In this document: in pieces, positions 1-9,354 of the stretch
Position numbering within the stretch: the stretch's first letter is position 1
Layout: each line of letters starts with the position of its first letter
Origin: an uncultured archaeon
GTDB taxonomy: Archaea > Nanobdellota > Nanobdellia > Pacearchaeales > GW2011-AR1
NCBI GenBank assembly: GCA_902386025.1
Contig: CABMHR010000004.1
Location: 65,075 to 97,533, forward strand
Direction of reading: 5' to 3'
Length of the DNA stretch: 32,459 nt
Translations under genes and position numbers: made by a program
The notes under the pieces: model-generated
Database searches by the model: none
What the model was told of the DNA's origin: nothing
Seen by the model: only the letters and a program-made list of their open reading frames with translations

Positions 1-2
1 AA

Positions 3-74
3 TTTTCCCTCTTAATGGGGGGACTTATTTTGATTCCTTCAATAATATTGGTTCTGAAGATAAAAAAGAAATAA
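3..74 (+). CDS. C-terminal end of a truncated membrane-anchored protein (TM plus basic tail)
   Basis: Open frame from the window edge: FSLLMGGLILIPSIILVLKIKKK*, a hydrophobic helix followed by KIKKK and a TAA stop; ends 3 nt before the convergent pheT. Confidence 0.5.
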   Translation, partial: FSLLMGGLILIPSIILVLKIKKK

Positions 75-77
75 TTT

Positions 78-1706
78 TTATTCCAGTTCCCCAAAAATTT
101 CTTCAAGATTAATTTCAAATAATGCAACAGGCATTTTTATTTTCCAGTTTTTAAGAATCTTTGGATGAATTTCTCCTAAAAAGCCAATTGCTTTGCTGTC
201 AAGCTTTATTTCTGCTGTTCTGCCGTCAATAAGATAAGGGGGAATTTTATCTGGCTCTGAAATTTGGAAATTCAGATTCATCATCTTTGATAAATACTCA
301 ACAATCTGCCTTGTATCTGTGAAGTTTGCAGGAGATACTGCAAGGCTTAAATGCTCTTCTTCCTTTGCTGAATTGAAAATTCTTCCCAGTTCAAATATTT
401 TCTGCGGATATTCAGAATCAACATTTTCAGAAAGTATTTTTAGAAGATAATGAGTCAAGTCTTTCCTTAAAATTGTGTAATCTGTTTTTGATTCTTCAAC
501 TTCAATAAAACCTTCTTCAGGCATTGACATTTTCCTGAATTGCTCTGCCTTGCTTGTAAGATGGTAATTTGAAACTTCAAGAATATTTAATCCGCAGAGG
601 ATTTCTGCAATCTTTCTTTTTATTATTTCTTTTTTATCCTGCTCCCCCACTGTTGTTACTTCTGGAATTTCAGGGATGAATTTTTCATAGCCGTAAGCTA
701 TTGCTATGTCTTCAATCAAATCAACTTCGTGAAGAATATCAACTCTCCAAGGAGGAATTTCTGCAGATTCTTTGTTGTAATTATATCCCATTTCTTCAAG
801 AAGTTTTTTTACCTCTTTTTCATTAAGCTCCAGCCCAAGAAGAGAATTTGCGTTCTTGAGGTTAATCTTCATTTTTTCAGGGGAAAAATCTGGAGTTATG
901 CTCTTTGTCTTGTTTTCCCTAAGCTCCATCTGATAAATCTTCCCCCCCATTTCTGCCAGATTGGTTGTTATTATGTTGAGGCATTTATTCAATACAGGAA
1001 AATCAAATCCTGAACATTCAACAAATACATCTGCTGTACTGCCTGTTACTTTCCCTGTTACCTGCGAGTTAATTATTGGGGGCATGCTTAGAATATTATT
1101 TTCTGCATCTGTAAATACTGGGAACTTTGATTTTCCTGCAAGAAGATGAGCATATTCTTTTCCTGTAGGATGTTTTTGAAGTATCTGCAATCCAGACATC
1201 TCCCTGTCAGACTCCAGAGGGATGAATTTTATTTTGTCAGGTTCAAGAGCCTTAAAAGTTATAGGAAGTTTTATTTTTTCAAGCGGATAAATTCCAATTG
1301 CAATTTTTTTTCTTTTTCTTCCTATTGTAAGATGAAGTTTCTCCTGCATATCAACAATTTCTTTTATTTTTTCATCGTCAAACTTTAGCCCTCTTATAAT
1401 TGCACAGGCAGTATAAGGACGCACATTTTTTACAGATGAATCTATTATCACTACATAATCTTTTTCAGGCTTGTTTAGTTTGTATTCTTTCAGCCCTGTC
1501 TGCTTTCCCAAGAATGCAAGAAAAGCCCTCTTAAATCCGTGATATGAAAGCAAGTCTGGGCGATTGGGGAATACTTCAATTTCCATTTCTTCATTATCAA
1601 ATTTTTCAAGCGGAGTTCCAAACATCGCAATCTTGTTCTGCATTTTTTCATCAAGCTTTCCAATTTCTTTTTCAAACTGCTTGCGGGAAAAAGTTACATT
1701 AGCCAT
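78..1706 (-). CDS. pheT: Phenylalanyl-tRNA synthetase beta subunit (archaeal type)
   Basis: 542 aa; MANVTFSRKQFEKEIGK N-terminus, B5-like and core-like regions (IEVFPNRPDLLSYHG, PPWRVDILHEVDLIEDIAIAYGYEKF); next to pheS. Confidence 0.95.
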   Translation of the reverse strand: MANVTFSRKQFEKEIGKLDEKMQNKIAMFGTPLEKFDNEEMEIEVFPNRPDLLSYHGFKRAFLAFLGKQTGLKEYKLNKPEKDYVVIIDSSVKNVRPYTACAIIRGLKFDDEKIKEIVDMQEKLHLTIGRKRKKIAIGIYPLEKIKLPITFKALEPDKIKFIPLESDREMSGLQILQKHPTGKEYAHLLAGKSKFPVFTDAENNILSMPPIINSQVTGKVTGSTADVFVECSGFDFPVLNKCLNIITTNLAEMGGKIYQMELRENKTKSITPDFSPEKMKINLKNANSLLGLELNEKEVKKLLEEMGYNYNKESAEIPPWRVDILHEVDLIEDIAIAYGYEKFIPEIPEVTTVGEQDKKEIIKRKIAEILCGLNILEVSNYHLTSKAEQFRKMSMPEEGFIEVEESKTDYTILRKDLTHYLLKILSENVDSEYPQKIFELGRIFNSAKEEEHLSLAVSPANFTDTRQIVEYLSKMMNLNFQISEPDKIPPYLIDGRTAEIKLDSKAIGFLGEIHPKILKNWKIKMPVALFEINLEEIFGELE

Positions 1707-2103
1707 TTTTTATTTTTTCTGCGATTTTATTTAATTCTTTTTCTGTCATTTTCTTTCTTTCTTGGTTTAATTCATTTGATTTGTTTATCGGAACCAAATG
1801 AACGTGAATGTGGGAAACTCCAAATCCCTCAACAGCCATTCCGACTCTTTTCGGCTTTAATTTGCTTTTTAGAAGTTTTGCTATTTCTTTTGTTTTTGAC
1901 ATCAATTCAAGATATTCTTTGTCATTCAATTCAAATATATAATCATCATGCTTTTTTGGGATTACTAATAAATGTCCTGGGTTTATAGGGCAAATATCCA
2001 AAAAACAGAAAAATTTTTCATCTTCGTAAATTTTATTTACAGGAATTTCTCCGCTTGCCATTCTGCAGAATACGCAATCTTTATTGGTTGTTTTATTTGT
2101 CAT
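1699..2103 (-). CDS. HIT family nucleotide hydrolase/transferase
   Basis: CxxC (CVFCRMASGEIPVNKIYED) and catalytic H-x-H-x-H motif (GVSHIHVHLVP). Confidence 0.93.
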   Translation of the reverse strand: MTNKTTNKDCVFCRMASGEIPVNKIYEDEKFFCFLDICPINPGHLLVIPKKHDDYIFELNDKEYLELMSKTKEIAKLLKSKLKPKRVGMAVEGFGVSHIHVHLVPINKSNELNQERKKMTEKELNKIAEKIKNG

Positions 2104-2104
2104 T

Positions 2105-3676
2105 TTATTTCATCCAAAATTTCATTTTTCTCAGCTGTGAAATATCATTCTTATACATCTCTCTTAAATCTTTGATGTTGTAGTAATCCATTATCATTCT
2201 GTCAAATCCAGGGCCCCAAGCAAGAACAGTCATCTTTTCTCCAAGCAGAGGGATTGTAACTTCAGGGCGGAAAATTCCTGCCCCTCCAAGTTCAAACCAA
2301 ATTTTTTTCTCAGGATGCCAGACGTCAATTTCAACGCTTGGTTCTGTGTAGGGGAAATATGACGGGCGGAATCTTATTTTTTCAAATCCCATTTTTTTGA
2401 AAAATTCCTGAAGATATCCAAGAAGATTTCTAAAACTAAGATTTGGAGCAACAACTATTCCTTCTGACTGATTGAATTCAAATCCGTGGCTCCAGTCAAC
2501 TGTTTCGTTTCTAAAGCATTTTCCGATAGCGAAAAATTTTGCAGGAATATCTTTTTTATCAAGATTTGCAAGTGTATTTGAAGAAATGCAGGTCGTGTGA
2601 GTTCTTAAGACAAGTCTTTTTGCTTCTTCTTCATTCCATTCATATCTCCATCCCCTGCTTCCATCAACTCCTTTTTCGTGGCTTTCTTTTACTGCTTTTA
2701 CCAATTTCTTGTCCAACTCCCAACTTCGCTCATTGCTATCTAATTTTTTCCCAGCATTTGCGAAATTGCTCGGCAATTCCGCCTTTCTATTTGTGAAAAA
2801 TGTATCCTGCATCTCTCTTACAGGATGGTCTTGCGCAGTGAACAGCGCATCAAAAACCCAAAAAGAACTTTGCAGCATATTTCCACTCATTTCCTTAAAT
2901 CCCATTTCTGTCCATACTCTTCTTGCGTAATCTGTTGCTTGATTCACAAAATGCCTCTTTCCTCCGTTAATTGAAGGAAGAGGAGAAGTTACATCGTATC
3001 TTCTGAATTTTTTTCCCTTCCACGCAGATTCTTTTTCCAGTATTTGAGGAGTTACGGATTCTATCAATTCTCCTATATTTTTTTCTGATTTGATAATCTC
3101 CTCCCCGAGTTTTGTGACATTTATGATGACTTTTTCTTCTTCCCTTATCTGAATAATATCTTTTCTTCTTTCAAATGACTTTAATGCATACATCTGCTCT
3201 GGAGTTAGAGAATCATAATCGGCAGGAAGGGACTCAATGAATTTTTCCTCAATTGTTTTTTTGGATATTTCGCTTATGCTTCCAGTCAGGGAAATTTTTT
3301 CATTTTTTATTTCAATTAATGCTTTCTTTTTCAATGCACCTATTGATGCCTTAAATTCATCATCTGAAAGAGAACTTTGCTTTTGCGCTTCTCCCAGCTT
3401 TAATATTTTTTTCTCTCCAAGAAGATTAAGAAGCCTTCTTTCAGGAAGCCCTTTCTTTTTGTATAATGCTCCATTAACTCCTATTTCTACAATTTTCTTT
3501 TTGCTATGAGAAAGAGTTATCAAATTTTTGTTTCCCAAATATTCCAATGCCCTTAAAACAGAAGTTTTGTCAAGCCCCGAATTTCTTGCTATCTCTTCTA
3601 CATTTTCTTTTAAATATGGAAGTATCTTTCTTTCATTTGGGCTTAAAGATTCTATTACTTTTCCTGCAGACGCCAT
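2105..3676 (-). CDS. pheS: Phenylalanyl-tRNA synthetase alpha subunit (archaeal, with N-terminal winged helices)
   Basis: 523 aa; class II motifs (FFAIGKCFRNETVDWSHGFEFNQSEGIVV, GGAGIFRPEV, AWGPGFDRM). Confidence 0.95.
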   Translation of the reverse strand: MASAGKVIESLSPNERKILPYLKENVEEIARNSGLDKTSVLRALEYLGNKNLITLSHSKKKIVEIGVNGALYKKKGLPERRLLNLLGEKKILKLGEAQKQSSLSDDEFKASIGALKKKALIEIKNEKISLTGSISEISKKTIEEKFIESLPADYDSLTPEQMYALKSFERRKDIIQIREEEKVIINVTKLGEEIIKSEKNIGELIESVTPQILEKESAWKGKKFRRYDVTSPLPSINGGKRHFVNQATDYARRVWTEMGFKEMSGNMLQSSFWVFDALFTAQDHPVREMQDTFFTNRKAELPSNFANAGKKLDSNERSWELDKKLVKAVKESHEKGVDGSRGWRYEWNEEEAKRLVLRTHTTCISSNTLANLDKKDIPAKFFAIGKCFRNETVDWSHGFEFNQSEGIVVAPNLSFRNLLGYLQEFFKKMGFEKIRFRPSYFPYTEPSVEIDVWHPEKKIWFELGGAGIFRPEVTIPLLGEKMTVLAWGPGFDRMIMDYYNIKDLREMYKNDISQLRKMKFWMK

Positions 3677-3757
3677 GTTATCTTTAAAGAAATAGCATTA
3701 AAATAGGTTTCTTTTTTACAAAAAGAAACTATAATGGTAGAAAAAAGGGATTAAAAA

Positions 3758-4213
3758 TTACAAGTCTTTTATCATATCTGTAGGCATACCAAGAATCAAA
3801 GCAAGAGATTTCAAGCCAAGAATATTTCTTTTATTTTTTGGATTTTGGATTATGAATTTCATTTTCAGCTTATTCTTGTTGCATATTTTTATATTCTGCT
3901 TTATTCTTGCAAGGATTTTCAGCTTTTCCTTTTCTTCTGCTTCTATAATTTCATCAAAGTTTATTCCAATGATTATATTTTTCTTTTTTGCCAGTTTTGC
4001 AAGAACATGATTAAATCCAGAATTTCTCTGTTTCTGAAAATCTTTCCTTCCTGCCTGATTAAGAAGAAGCATTTTTATGTTTTCCTTTTCAAGAACTTTT
4101 CTTGCAGTTTCCTCATCATCTGAAGAAAAAATTATATCTTTTTCAGAATTTTCTTTTATCAGTTTTCTCGCTCTGTCAAAATTGTCTTCGCGTATTAAAA
4201 TCTGCTCCATCAA
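3758..4213 (-). CDS. rnp3: RNase P protein component 3 (Rpp30-like)
   Basis: 151 aa with the Rpp30-like barrel pattern (IGINFDEI, NKRNILGLKSLALILGM); overlaps pyrH by 4 nt. Confidence 0.8.
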   Translation of the reverse strand: MMEQILIREDNFDRARKLIKENSEKDIIFSSDDEETARKVLEKENIKMLLLNQAGRKDFQKQRNSGFNHVLAKLAKKKNIIIGINFDEIIEAEEKEKLKILARIKQNIKICNKNKLKMKFIIQNPKNKRNILGLKSLALILGMPTDMIKDL

Positions 4214-4917
4214 TCTCCCCCGATTGCAGTTCCTTTAAATTTTTTGTTTTTAAGAAGATTGTCAAATTGAACCATATCTTTTCCGATGATATAAGTTTTT
4301 ATTTTATTATGCATTATTATTCTGGATGCGCTTTGATCAAGGACAAAATGCTGTCCTGGCTTGAATTTTAATTTGTTCGCCATTTTATTGAAATCTTCCC
4401 AAGATATTTTTGGAATGAATTTTGCATTTTTGTATTCTGCAGGATTTTTATCATACAATCCTGCGATATTTGTAAGATTGACAAAAATTGCCTTAAATTT
4501 TCTTGCAATTTCTGCAGCAGTTGAATCAGAAGTTTGATTTGGCTTGTATTCCAATGCACCGCAGAAAACAACATCCTCTTTTCTTATGTACTTTTTTAAA
4601 AGCCTCATTGTATGGGGAATTCCCTGTTCGGGATTCAGATTAAAAAGATAATTCATAAATCTCGCATTCATCCTTGTTGCAGAAATTCCTGAAAAGCTCT
4701 GAAATCGTTCATTTACTCCAGATTCTTCCAACGCAGAAATATATTTCCTTGCAATGCTCCCGCCACCGCATACAACTATGAACTTGTATTTTCCTGTGTG
4801 CTTTAAGATTACTTTCTTAAATTCTTTAAGATATTTTATATTAACTTCTTCTGGGATTATCAGGCTTCCGCCAAGACTAAGAACAATCACCTTTTTTTTC
4901 ATATTGTAATAAAACAA
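4210..4917 (-). CDS. pyrH: Uridylate kinase (archaeal type)
   Basis: Amino-acid-kinase fold: VIVLSLGGSLIIPEEVN, VVCGGGSIARKYI, FVNLTNIAGLYDKNP. The likely start is the internal MKKKVIVLS. Confidence 0.92.
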   Translation of the reverse strand: MFYYNMKKKVIVLSLGGSLIIPEEVNIKYLKEFKKVILKHTGKYKFIVVCGGGSIARKYISALEESGVNERFQSFSGISATRMNARFMNYLFNLNPEQGIPHTMRLLKKYIRKEDVVFCGALEYKPNQTSDSTAAEIARKFKAIFVNLTNIAGLYDKNPAEYKNAKFIPKISWEDFNKMANKLKFKPGQHFVLDQSASRIIMHNKIKTYIIGKDMVQFDNLLKNKKFKGTAIGGD

Positions 4918-4932
4918 AGAAGATTTTTATAT

Positions 4933-5214
4933 TTATTTGATTGTAAACAGCTTATCATTTTTTACATCAAATATATCAAGGCGAACTCCTGAATCAAGCC
5001 AGCCGTGGCTGTAATTCAAGGCAGCAAAAGCATTCACAAAATCTCCTTTCTTTTCAAAATGCTCTGCATCTGAAAGATAATTTTCCACCATTTCTATTAT
5101 CTCCTTTGCATAATTTTCCTTTCCTTTTATTATGCTATTTTTTGCTTCTTTCAATGCTGTTGAAGTTATTTTGAAATATTTTTCCACTTTTTCCTTTGTT
5201 ATCTTGTCATTCAT
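4933..5214 (-). CDS. DUF357 family protein
   Basis: 93 aa with the characteristic AFAALNYSHGWLDSGVRL motif. Confidence 0.85.
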   Translation of the reverse strand: MNDKITKEKVEKYFKITSTALKEAKNSIIKGKENYAKEIIEMVENYLSDAEHFEKKGDFVNAFAALNYSHGWLDSGVRLDIFDVKNDKLFTIK

Positions 5215-5294
5215 TCTTATAAGAAACCCTGCTTATTTATAAAAGTTTCAAGAAGATTAGGAAACTTTAAATATAAGATTTCTTTGATTTATCT

Positions 5295-6083
5295 GTGAAG
5301 AATAAAAGAGGAAAAAGCAAGCTATTTGCAATTTTGGGAATTTGCACAATTGTTCTTTTAGTCGCAAGTATGCTAATTTCTGCTGCAAATGACGCTCCTA
5401 TCAGCGAAGAAGTGAATCAAGTTGTTGAAGAAAAAACAGACAATTCTGTCTCTGGCGATGTATCTGCTTATGTTGAGGATTTCGTTGAAAAAAAAGGAAT
5501 TAATCCAAATGAAATAAATAACATCTCAAAAGTTGATTTTGACAGCCTTCCAAAAGAAGTAAATATTGAAAATGTCAACGATGCCAACCTCGCAATTTAC
5601 CAGATAGATTACAATAAATCTGCTTCTTCAAACAATAAAATCTTTGTTGTAACTTACTCTGTTGATAAACTAAAAGCACAGGGAGACATTATTGTCAGTC
5701 AGGATAAGAGGGAATTCCTCAACTTTGGATTCAGCGGAGAGATGGATTCATCAGGATTCTTGAAGAGTGCAAGCGGAGTAAGCACTGATTTGGAAAGAGG
5801 ATATGTAATGATGAGAAGCGGAAGCATCACAGGAATTTCAACAAGTCTGGACTTGCTAAAAGGCAGCGGAAATGTAGAAATTGTGATATACAAAAATGGA
5901 AATCAGATTAACTTCGGAAATACATTAATTGCAGATTCAGCAGGAGTTAAAGAAGATTATGATACTCAATCAAAGGGAACTGTTCCTTTTGAAGCAGGAG
6001 ACATAATCTCTGCATATCTGAAATCATCAGAAGGAATTTCACTGAAGGATGTAACTGCACTTATAGAAATAACAACCAATTAA
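5295..6083 (+). CDS. Secreted or membrane-anchored protein of unknown function
   Basis: GTG start; N-terminal signal/TM (KLFAILGICTIVLLVASMLISA) and a beta-rich Ser/Gly ectodomain; TATA-like TTTAAATATAAG upstream. Confidence 0.75.
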   Translation: MKNKRGKSKLFAILGICTIVLLVASMLISAANDAPISEEVNQVVEEKTDNSVSGDVSAYVEDFVEKKGINPNEINNISKVDFDSLPKEVNIENVNDANLAIYQIDYNKSASSNNKIFVVTYSVDKLKAQGDIIVSQDKREFLNFGFSGEMDSSGFLKSASGVSTDLERGYVMMRSGSITGISTSLDLLKGSGNVEIVIYKNGNQINFGNTLIADSAGVKEDYDTQSKGTVPFEAGDIISAYLKSSEGISLKDVTALIEITTN

Positions 6084-6124
6084 ATTATAGAAATATTTTT
6101 AAACTAAATACTATTTAACTAACT

Positions 6125-6397
6125 ATGGCAAAAGAGAAAAGAGATATTCTTGTGATTAGTTTAATTATAGTAATTGTTCTTTTATTGGGATTGATGTCCT
6201 ATTTCTTTTTAATACAGCCAGCAATAAATGCTCAAGTAGTAAACTGGGCTAACAAAGGATATCAGCAGGCACAAGTAGACTTCATAAATGCAATACTTTC
6301 TCAAGTTCAGCAAAAAGGATATGTTGCAATTCCTACTGGACAAGAAAATCAATCAGTAGTTCTTGTTCCTTATCAGCAGTCTGCAGCGTCAAGTTAA
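6125..6397 (+). CDS. Small single-TM protein with Gln-rich extracytoplasmic tail
   Basis: 90 aa; one TM (ILVISLIIVIVLLLGLMSYFFLI); same-strand neighbour of two secreted proteins. Confidence 0.65.
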   Translation: MAKEKRDILVISLIIVIVLLLGLMSYFFLIQPAINAQVVNWANKGYQQAQVDFINAILSQVQQKGYVAIPTGQENQSVVLVPYQQSAASS

Positions 6398-6442
6398 TCT
6401 TGATTTAGTTATCTTTTTAAATTCTAAAATATAATTTACTAA

Positions 6443-7447
6443 ATGGAAAAGAGGGGGCTATCAACGATTGTTGTTACTTTAATCTTAATTGTTCTTTCCT
6501 TAATTGCTGTTGGTGCGATTTGGATGATAGTCAATAATATTATTAAGAGTAATTCTAACAATACAGGAATTTCTGGATTGACTATCAATCTCAAAATAAC
6601 AAATGCTTATGAACAAGATGGAAAAATATATACCTCTGTGGTAAGAAACCCCGGAGAAGGAGAACTTTCTAAAATTAAATTTATTTTTTCTGACGGCATA
6701 AACTCTGAAATAATATCAAATGATACAAGCCTTGCCCAATTAGATACAAATATCTTTGCTATTTCTCTTTCCAAACTTACTGCAGCAGAGGTGAAAACTG
6801 TTTCAATTGCTCCTGTGTTCAAATTAAGCGATGGAACAGAAAGCACAGGAGCTATAGCTGATACTTACAATATTGCTGCGGGGGGAGAAGAAAATCCTTC
6901 TGGAGAAAATCCTGAAGGTGAAAATCCAAACTGCACTCCAAACTGCGGATTAAAAATATGCGGTGATGATGGTTGCGGAGGAATCTGTTCTCCAGGGTGC
7001 AGTTCAGGAACCTGCAGTCAAGACGGGCTTTCCTGCGTAAACTGCATTCCAAAAACCTGTCAGGAGCAGGGATATGCCTGCGGAACTCCTTCTAACGGGT
7101 GCGGAGGAATTTTAGAATGCGGAAATTGCCCTTCTGGACAATTATGCAGTGAAGATTATCTTTCATGTGCTTCTGCAAATGCTGTCAACACGGGATTAGT
7201 TGAAGATGTCTGGCCAGGCACTTCTGGATTATATTTTGGAAGCAGTTCCTTGTCTACAACTGAAGATTATCAGGGGGATTATGTTAAATTTCCTGGAAGT
7301 TTGGAAACACGCTGCCTGTTAATTATTGTTTCCAGACTCCCAATAGAAGGATATTACAAAAGCCATGTCGGGTTTAATTTTGAAACTATGATAAAAGCTG
7401 GAGACAATTATCAAATTTTTAATACAGTTCAGGAATGCAATGCTTGA
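6443..7447 (+). CDS. Type IV pilin-like protein with Cys-rich tandem modules
   Basis: N-terminal class III signal-like MEKRGLSTIVVTLILIVLSLIAVGAIWMIV; Cys-rich CGLKICGDDGCGGICSPGC and CIPKTCQEQGYACGTPSNGCGGILECGNCPSGQLC. Confidence 0.75.
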   Translation: MEKRGLSTIVVTLILIVLSLIAVGAIWMIVNNIIKSNSNNTGISGLTINLKITNAYEQDGKIYTSVVRNPGEGELSKIKFIFSDGINSEIISNDTSLAQLDTNIFAISLSKLTAAEVKTVSIAPVFKLSDGTESTGAIADTYNIAAGGEENPSGENPEGENPNCTPNCGLKICGDDGCGGICSPGCSSGTCSQDGLSCVNCIPKTCQEQGYACGTPSNGCGGILECGNCPSGQLCSEDYLSCASANAVNTGLVEDVWPGTSGLYFGSSSLSTTEDYQGDYVKFPGSLETRCLLIIVSRLPIEGYYKSHVGFNFETMIKAGDNYQIFNTVQECNA

Positions 7448-7504
7448 AATTTTTAAGAAAACTTTAAATACATTCTTCGTCTTATTTCATTAGTTACCCT
7501 ACAT

Positions 7505-7538
7505 AAAGAGAATTAAATTTTTTTATCCAATTCTCTTT
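7505..7538. repeat. Perfect 10-bp inverted repeat (hairpin) upstream of the 7568 CDS
   Basis: AAAGAGAATT ... AATTCTCTTT with a 14-nt spacer. Confidence 0.7.
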
Positions 7539-7567
7539 GAAATTGGGTTTTTGGAAAAAATTAAAAG

Positions 7568-8920
7568 ATGGTGTATAAAAAATATATAAAAAAAGACGGC
7601 AAGCTTTATGGCCCGTATAATTATCAAAGCCATAGAATAAACGGCAAAATTATTTCAGAATACTGCGGAACAGCCAAGCCTAATTACAGAAAATTTGCAT
7701 TTTTGATTATTGGAATATTCCTTCTTGTTCTTTTAGCTTCTTCTTTTCTAATCTTCAACGGAAAAGTTACTGGGAATGCTGTTGCTGATAATCAGCTTTC
7801 TTCCCAGACAGAAAATGCCCTGATAAATGAATCTGGAATAACAATCTATCCAAAGGTTTATTTTACATTAGTTTTCACACAAGAAGAAACTGCTTCTCCT
7901 TCTAATGAAACTTCTTCAGAAATCAAAGAAACAAATAATGAACCTAATCCTTCTGCGGAGAATACGACAGAGATTCCTGCTTCAGAAGAGAATAATACTC
8001 TGGAAGATTCTGAAAATGAAAATACTACAGCAGAACAAACTCCTGTTGAGACTCAAAATTCAGAAACAGAGACAACAGATTCATCAAAAGAACAAACACA
8101 AACATCTGAAACAGATACTTCATCAGAACAGACTCAAGAAACAAATGGCGCTTCACAAGAACAACCTGCTTCTGAAACAGAGACAACATCTCCAGAGCAA
8201 ACTTCAGATACAACAGATGCACTAACTGAACAAATCCCTGAAACAACAAGCACTTCAACAGAATCAGATTCATCATCTGAACAATCATCTGCACCTGAAA
8301 CTTCTGCTCCAATAACAGGGGGAGTTATATCAAGAATATTAAAAACAGTTTCTAATTTTTTCTTAAGCTTGGGATTGACTGGGAATGCGGTGTCTGAACA
8401 GAGTGTAAAAAAAATCAGCGGACAGGCATCTTTCAACGAATCATTCACTTATAATTTAAAAGAAGGAGAAAGCCTAAAACTTTTATCAGGAAGCGTTAAG
8501 ACAGATTCCAAATCTCTCCCCGATAATGCAGTTAAAATTACCTATCAGGATAATAGCGTTTTAGTCAGCACAGATTATTCTGAATTTATTAAATCAAATG
8601 CTTCTGAAGAGAAAATAAAAGTAAATATAAATGTTAATCCTTTAAGCGATGAGGAAAGAAAAATTCTTCTTGCAGAATTTGGGAATGCATCAATAGAAAC
8701 AATCAAATCAGAATTATTCAACAATAGATATGTTGTAGGATATAAACTGGGGGATTATACGATTGAATATTCTTATGATTCTGAATTAAGCAACGAAACT
8801 CTGAATTCACAGATGGAAATTGACAGGACAAAATGGCTTAGGGATATAATAAACAAAATTTCCGCAAAAGAGAATACTCCTCAGCAGAGCAATTTTGCAT
8901 CTTCAAATATCTCTTTGTAA
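7568..8920 (+). CDS. Membrane protein with Ser/Thr/Glu/Gln-rich low-complexity spacer and two TGNAV motifs
   Basis: N-terminal GKLYGPYNYQSHRINGKIISEYCG motif, TM (FAFLIIGIFLLVLLASSFLIF), TGNAV, STEQ-rich spacer, second LTGNAV, folded C-terminus. Confidence 0.75.
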   Translation: MVYKKYIKKDGKLYGPYNYQSHRINGKIISEYCGTAKPNYRKFAFLIIGIFLLVLLASSFLIFNGKVTGNAVADNQLSSQTENALINESGITIYPKVYFTLVFTQEETASPSNETSSEIKETNNEPNPSAENTTEIPASEENNTLEDSENENTTAEQTPVETQNSETETTDSSKEQTQTSETDTSSEQTQETNGASQEQPASETETTSPEQTSDTTDALTEQIPETTSTSTESDSSSEQSSAPETSAPITGGVISRILKTVSNFFLSLGLTGNAVSEQSVKKISGQASFNESFTYNLKEGESLKLLSGSVKTDSKSLPDNAVKITYQDNSVLVSTDYSEFIKSNASEEKIKVNINVNPLSDEERKILLAEFGNASIETIKSELFNNRYVVGYKLGDYTIEYSYDSELSNETLNSQMEIDRTKWLRDIINKISAKENTPQQSNFASSNISL

Positions 8921-9008
8921 AAATTGTCGCTTCGCGCGATTAATTAAAATAATTATTCTATAGGATAGATACATAAGATTTTAAAATAATAAAATTTGGT
9001 AGAATAAA

Positions 9009-9320
9009 ATGAATGAAAATCTTAAGTTGGGATTCAAATATCTTGGAATTTCAATATTAGCTATATCTATGAGTAAACTTGGGGATTATCTTATAAATGG
9101 AGTAAACCCCTTTAAGATGATGCCTCTTGATAGAGAGATACAATCTGGATATGTTCAACCTTCAAAGTTAGAAATTAAACTTGAAGATTTAAATAACGAT
9201 GGAAGTAATGAAACACTAATGAAATATGATGGAAAATTATACCTGTTAAAAATTGATAAGCAGGAAAATCCGATTATTCAACCTTACAAAATTATCCCTG
9301 CTCAAATTGTTCCACAATAA
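9009..9320 (+). CDS. Small hypothetical protein with a DxNxDG-like segment
   Basis: 103 aa; EDLNNDGSNETLMKYDGKLYLLKI; weak N-terminal hydrophobic segment. Confidence 0.55.
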   Translation: MNENLKLGFKYLGISILAISMSKLGDYLINGVNPFKMMPLDREIQSGYVQPSKLEIKLEDLNNDGSNETLMKYDGKLYLLKIDKQENPIIQPYKIIPAQIVPQ

Positions 9321-9354
9321 TAAATTTTCTTCTTAATTTTATGTTTAATAATTC

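Noticed and set aside
729-1388. Plus-strand ORFs inside pheT
   Set aside because: Antisense to a clear pheT; compositions rich in F, L, C and K with no domain pattern.
8025-8448. Overlapping minus-strand ORFs 8025..8312 and 8134..8448
   Set aside because: Antisense to the low-complexity Ser/Thr/Glu coding region of the 7568 gene, where repetitive codons remove stops.
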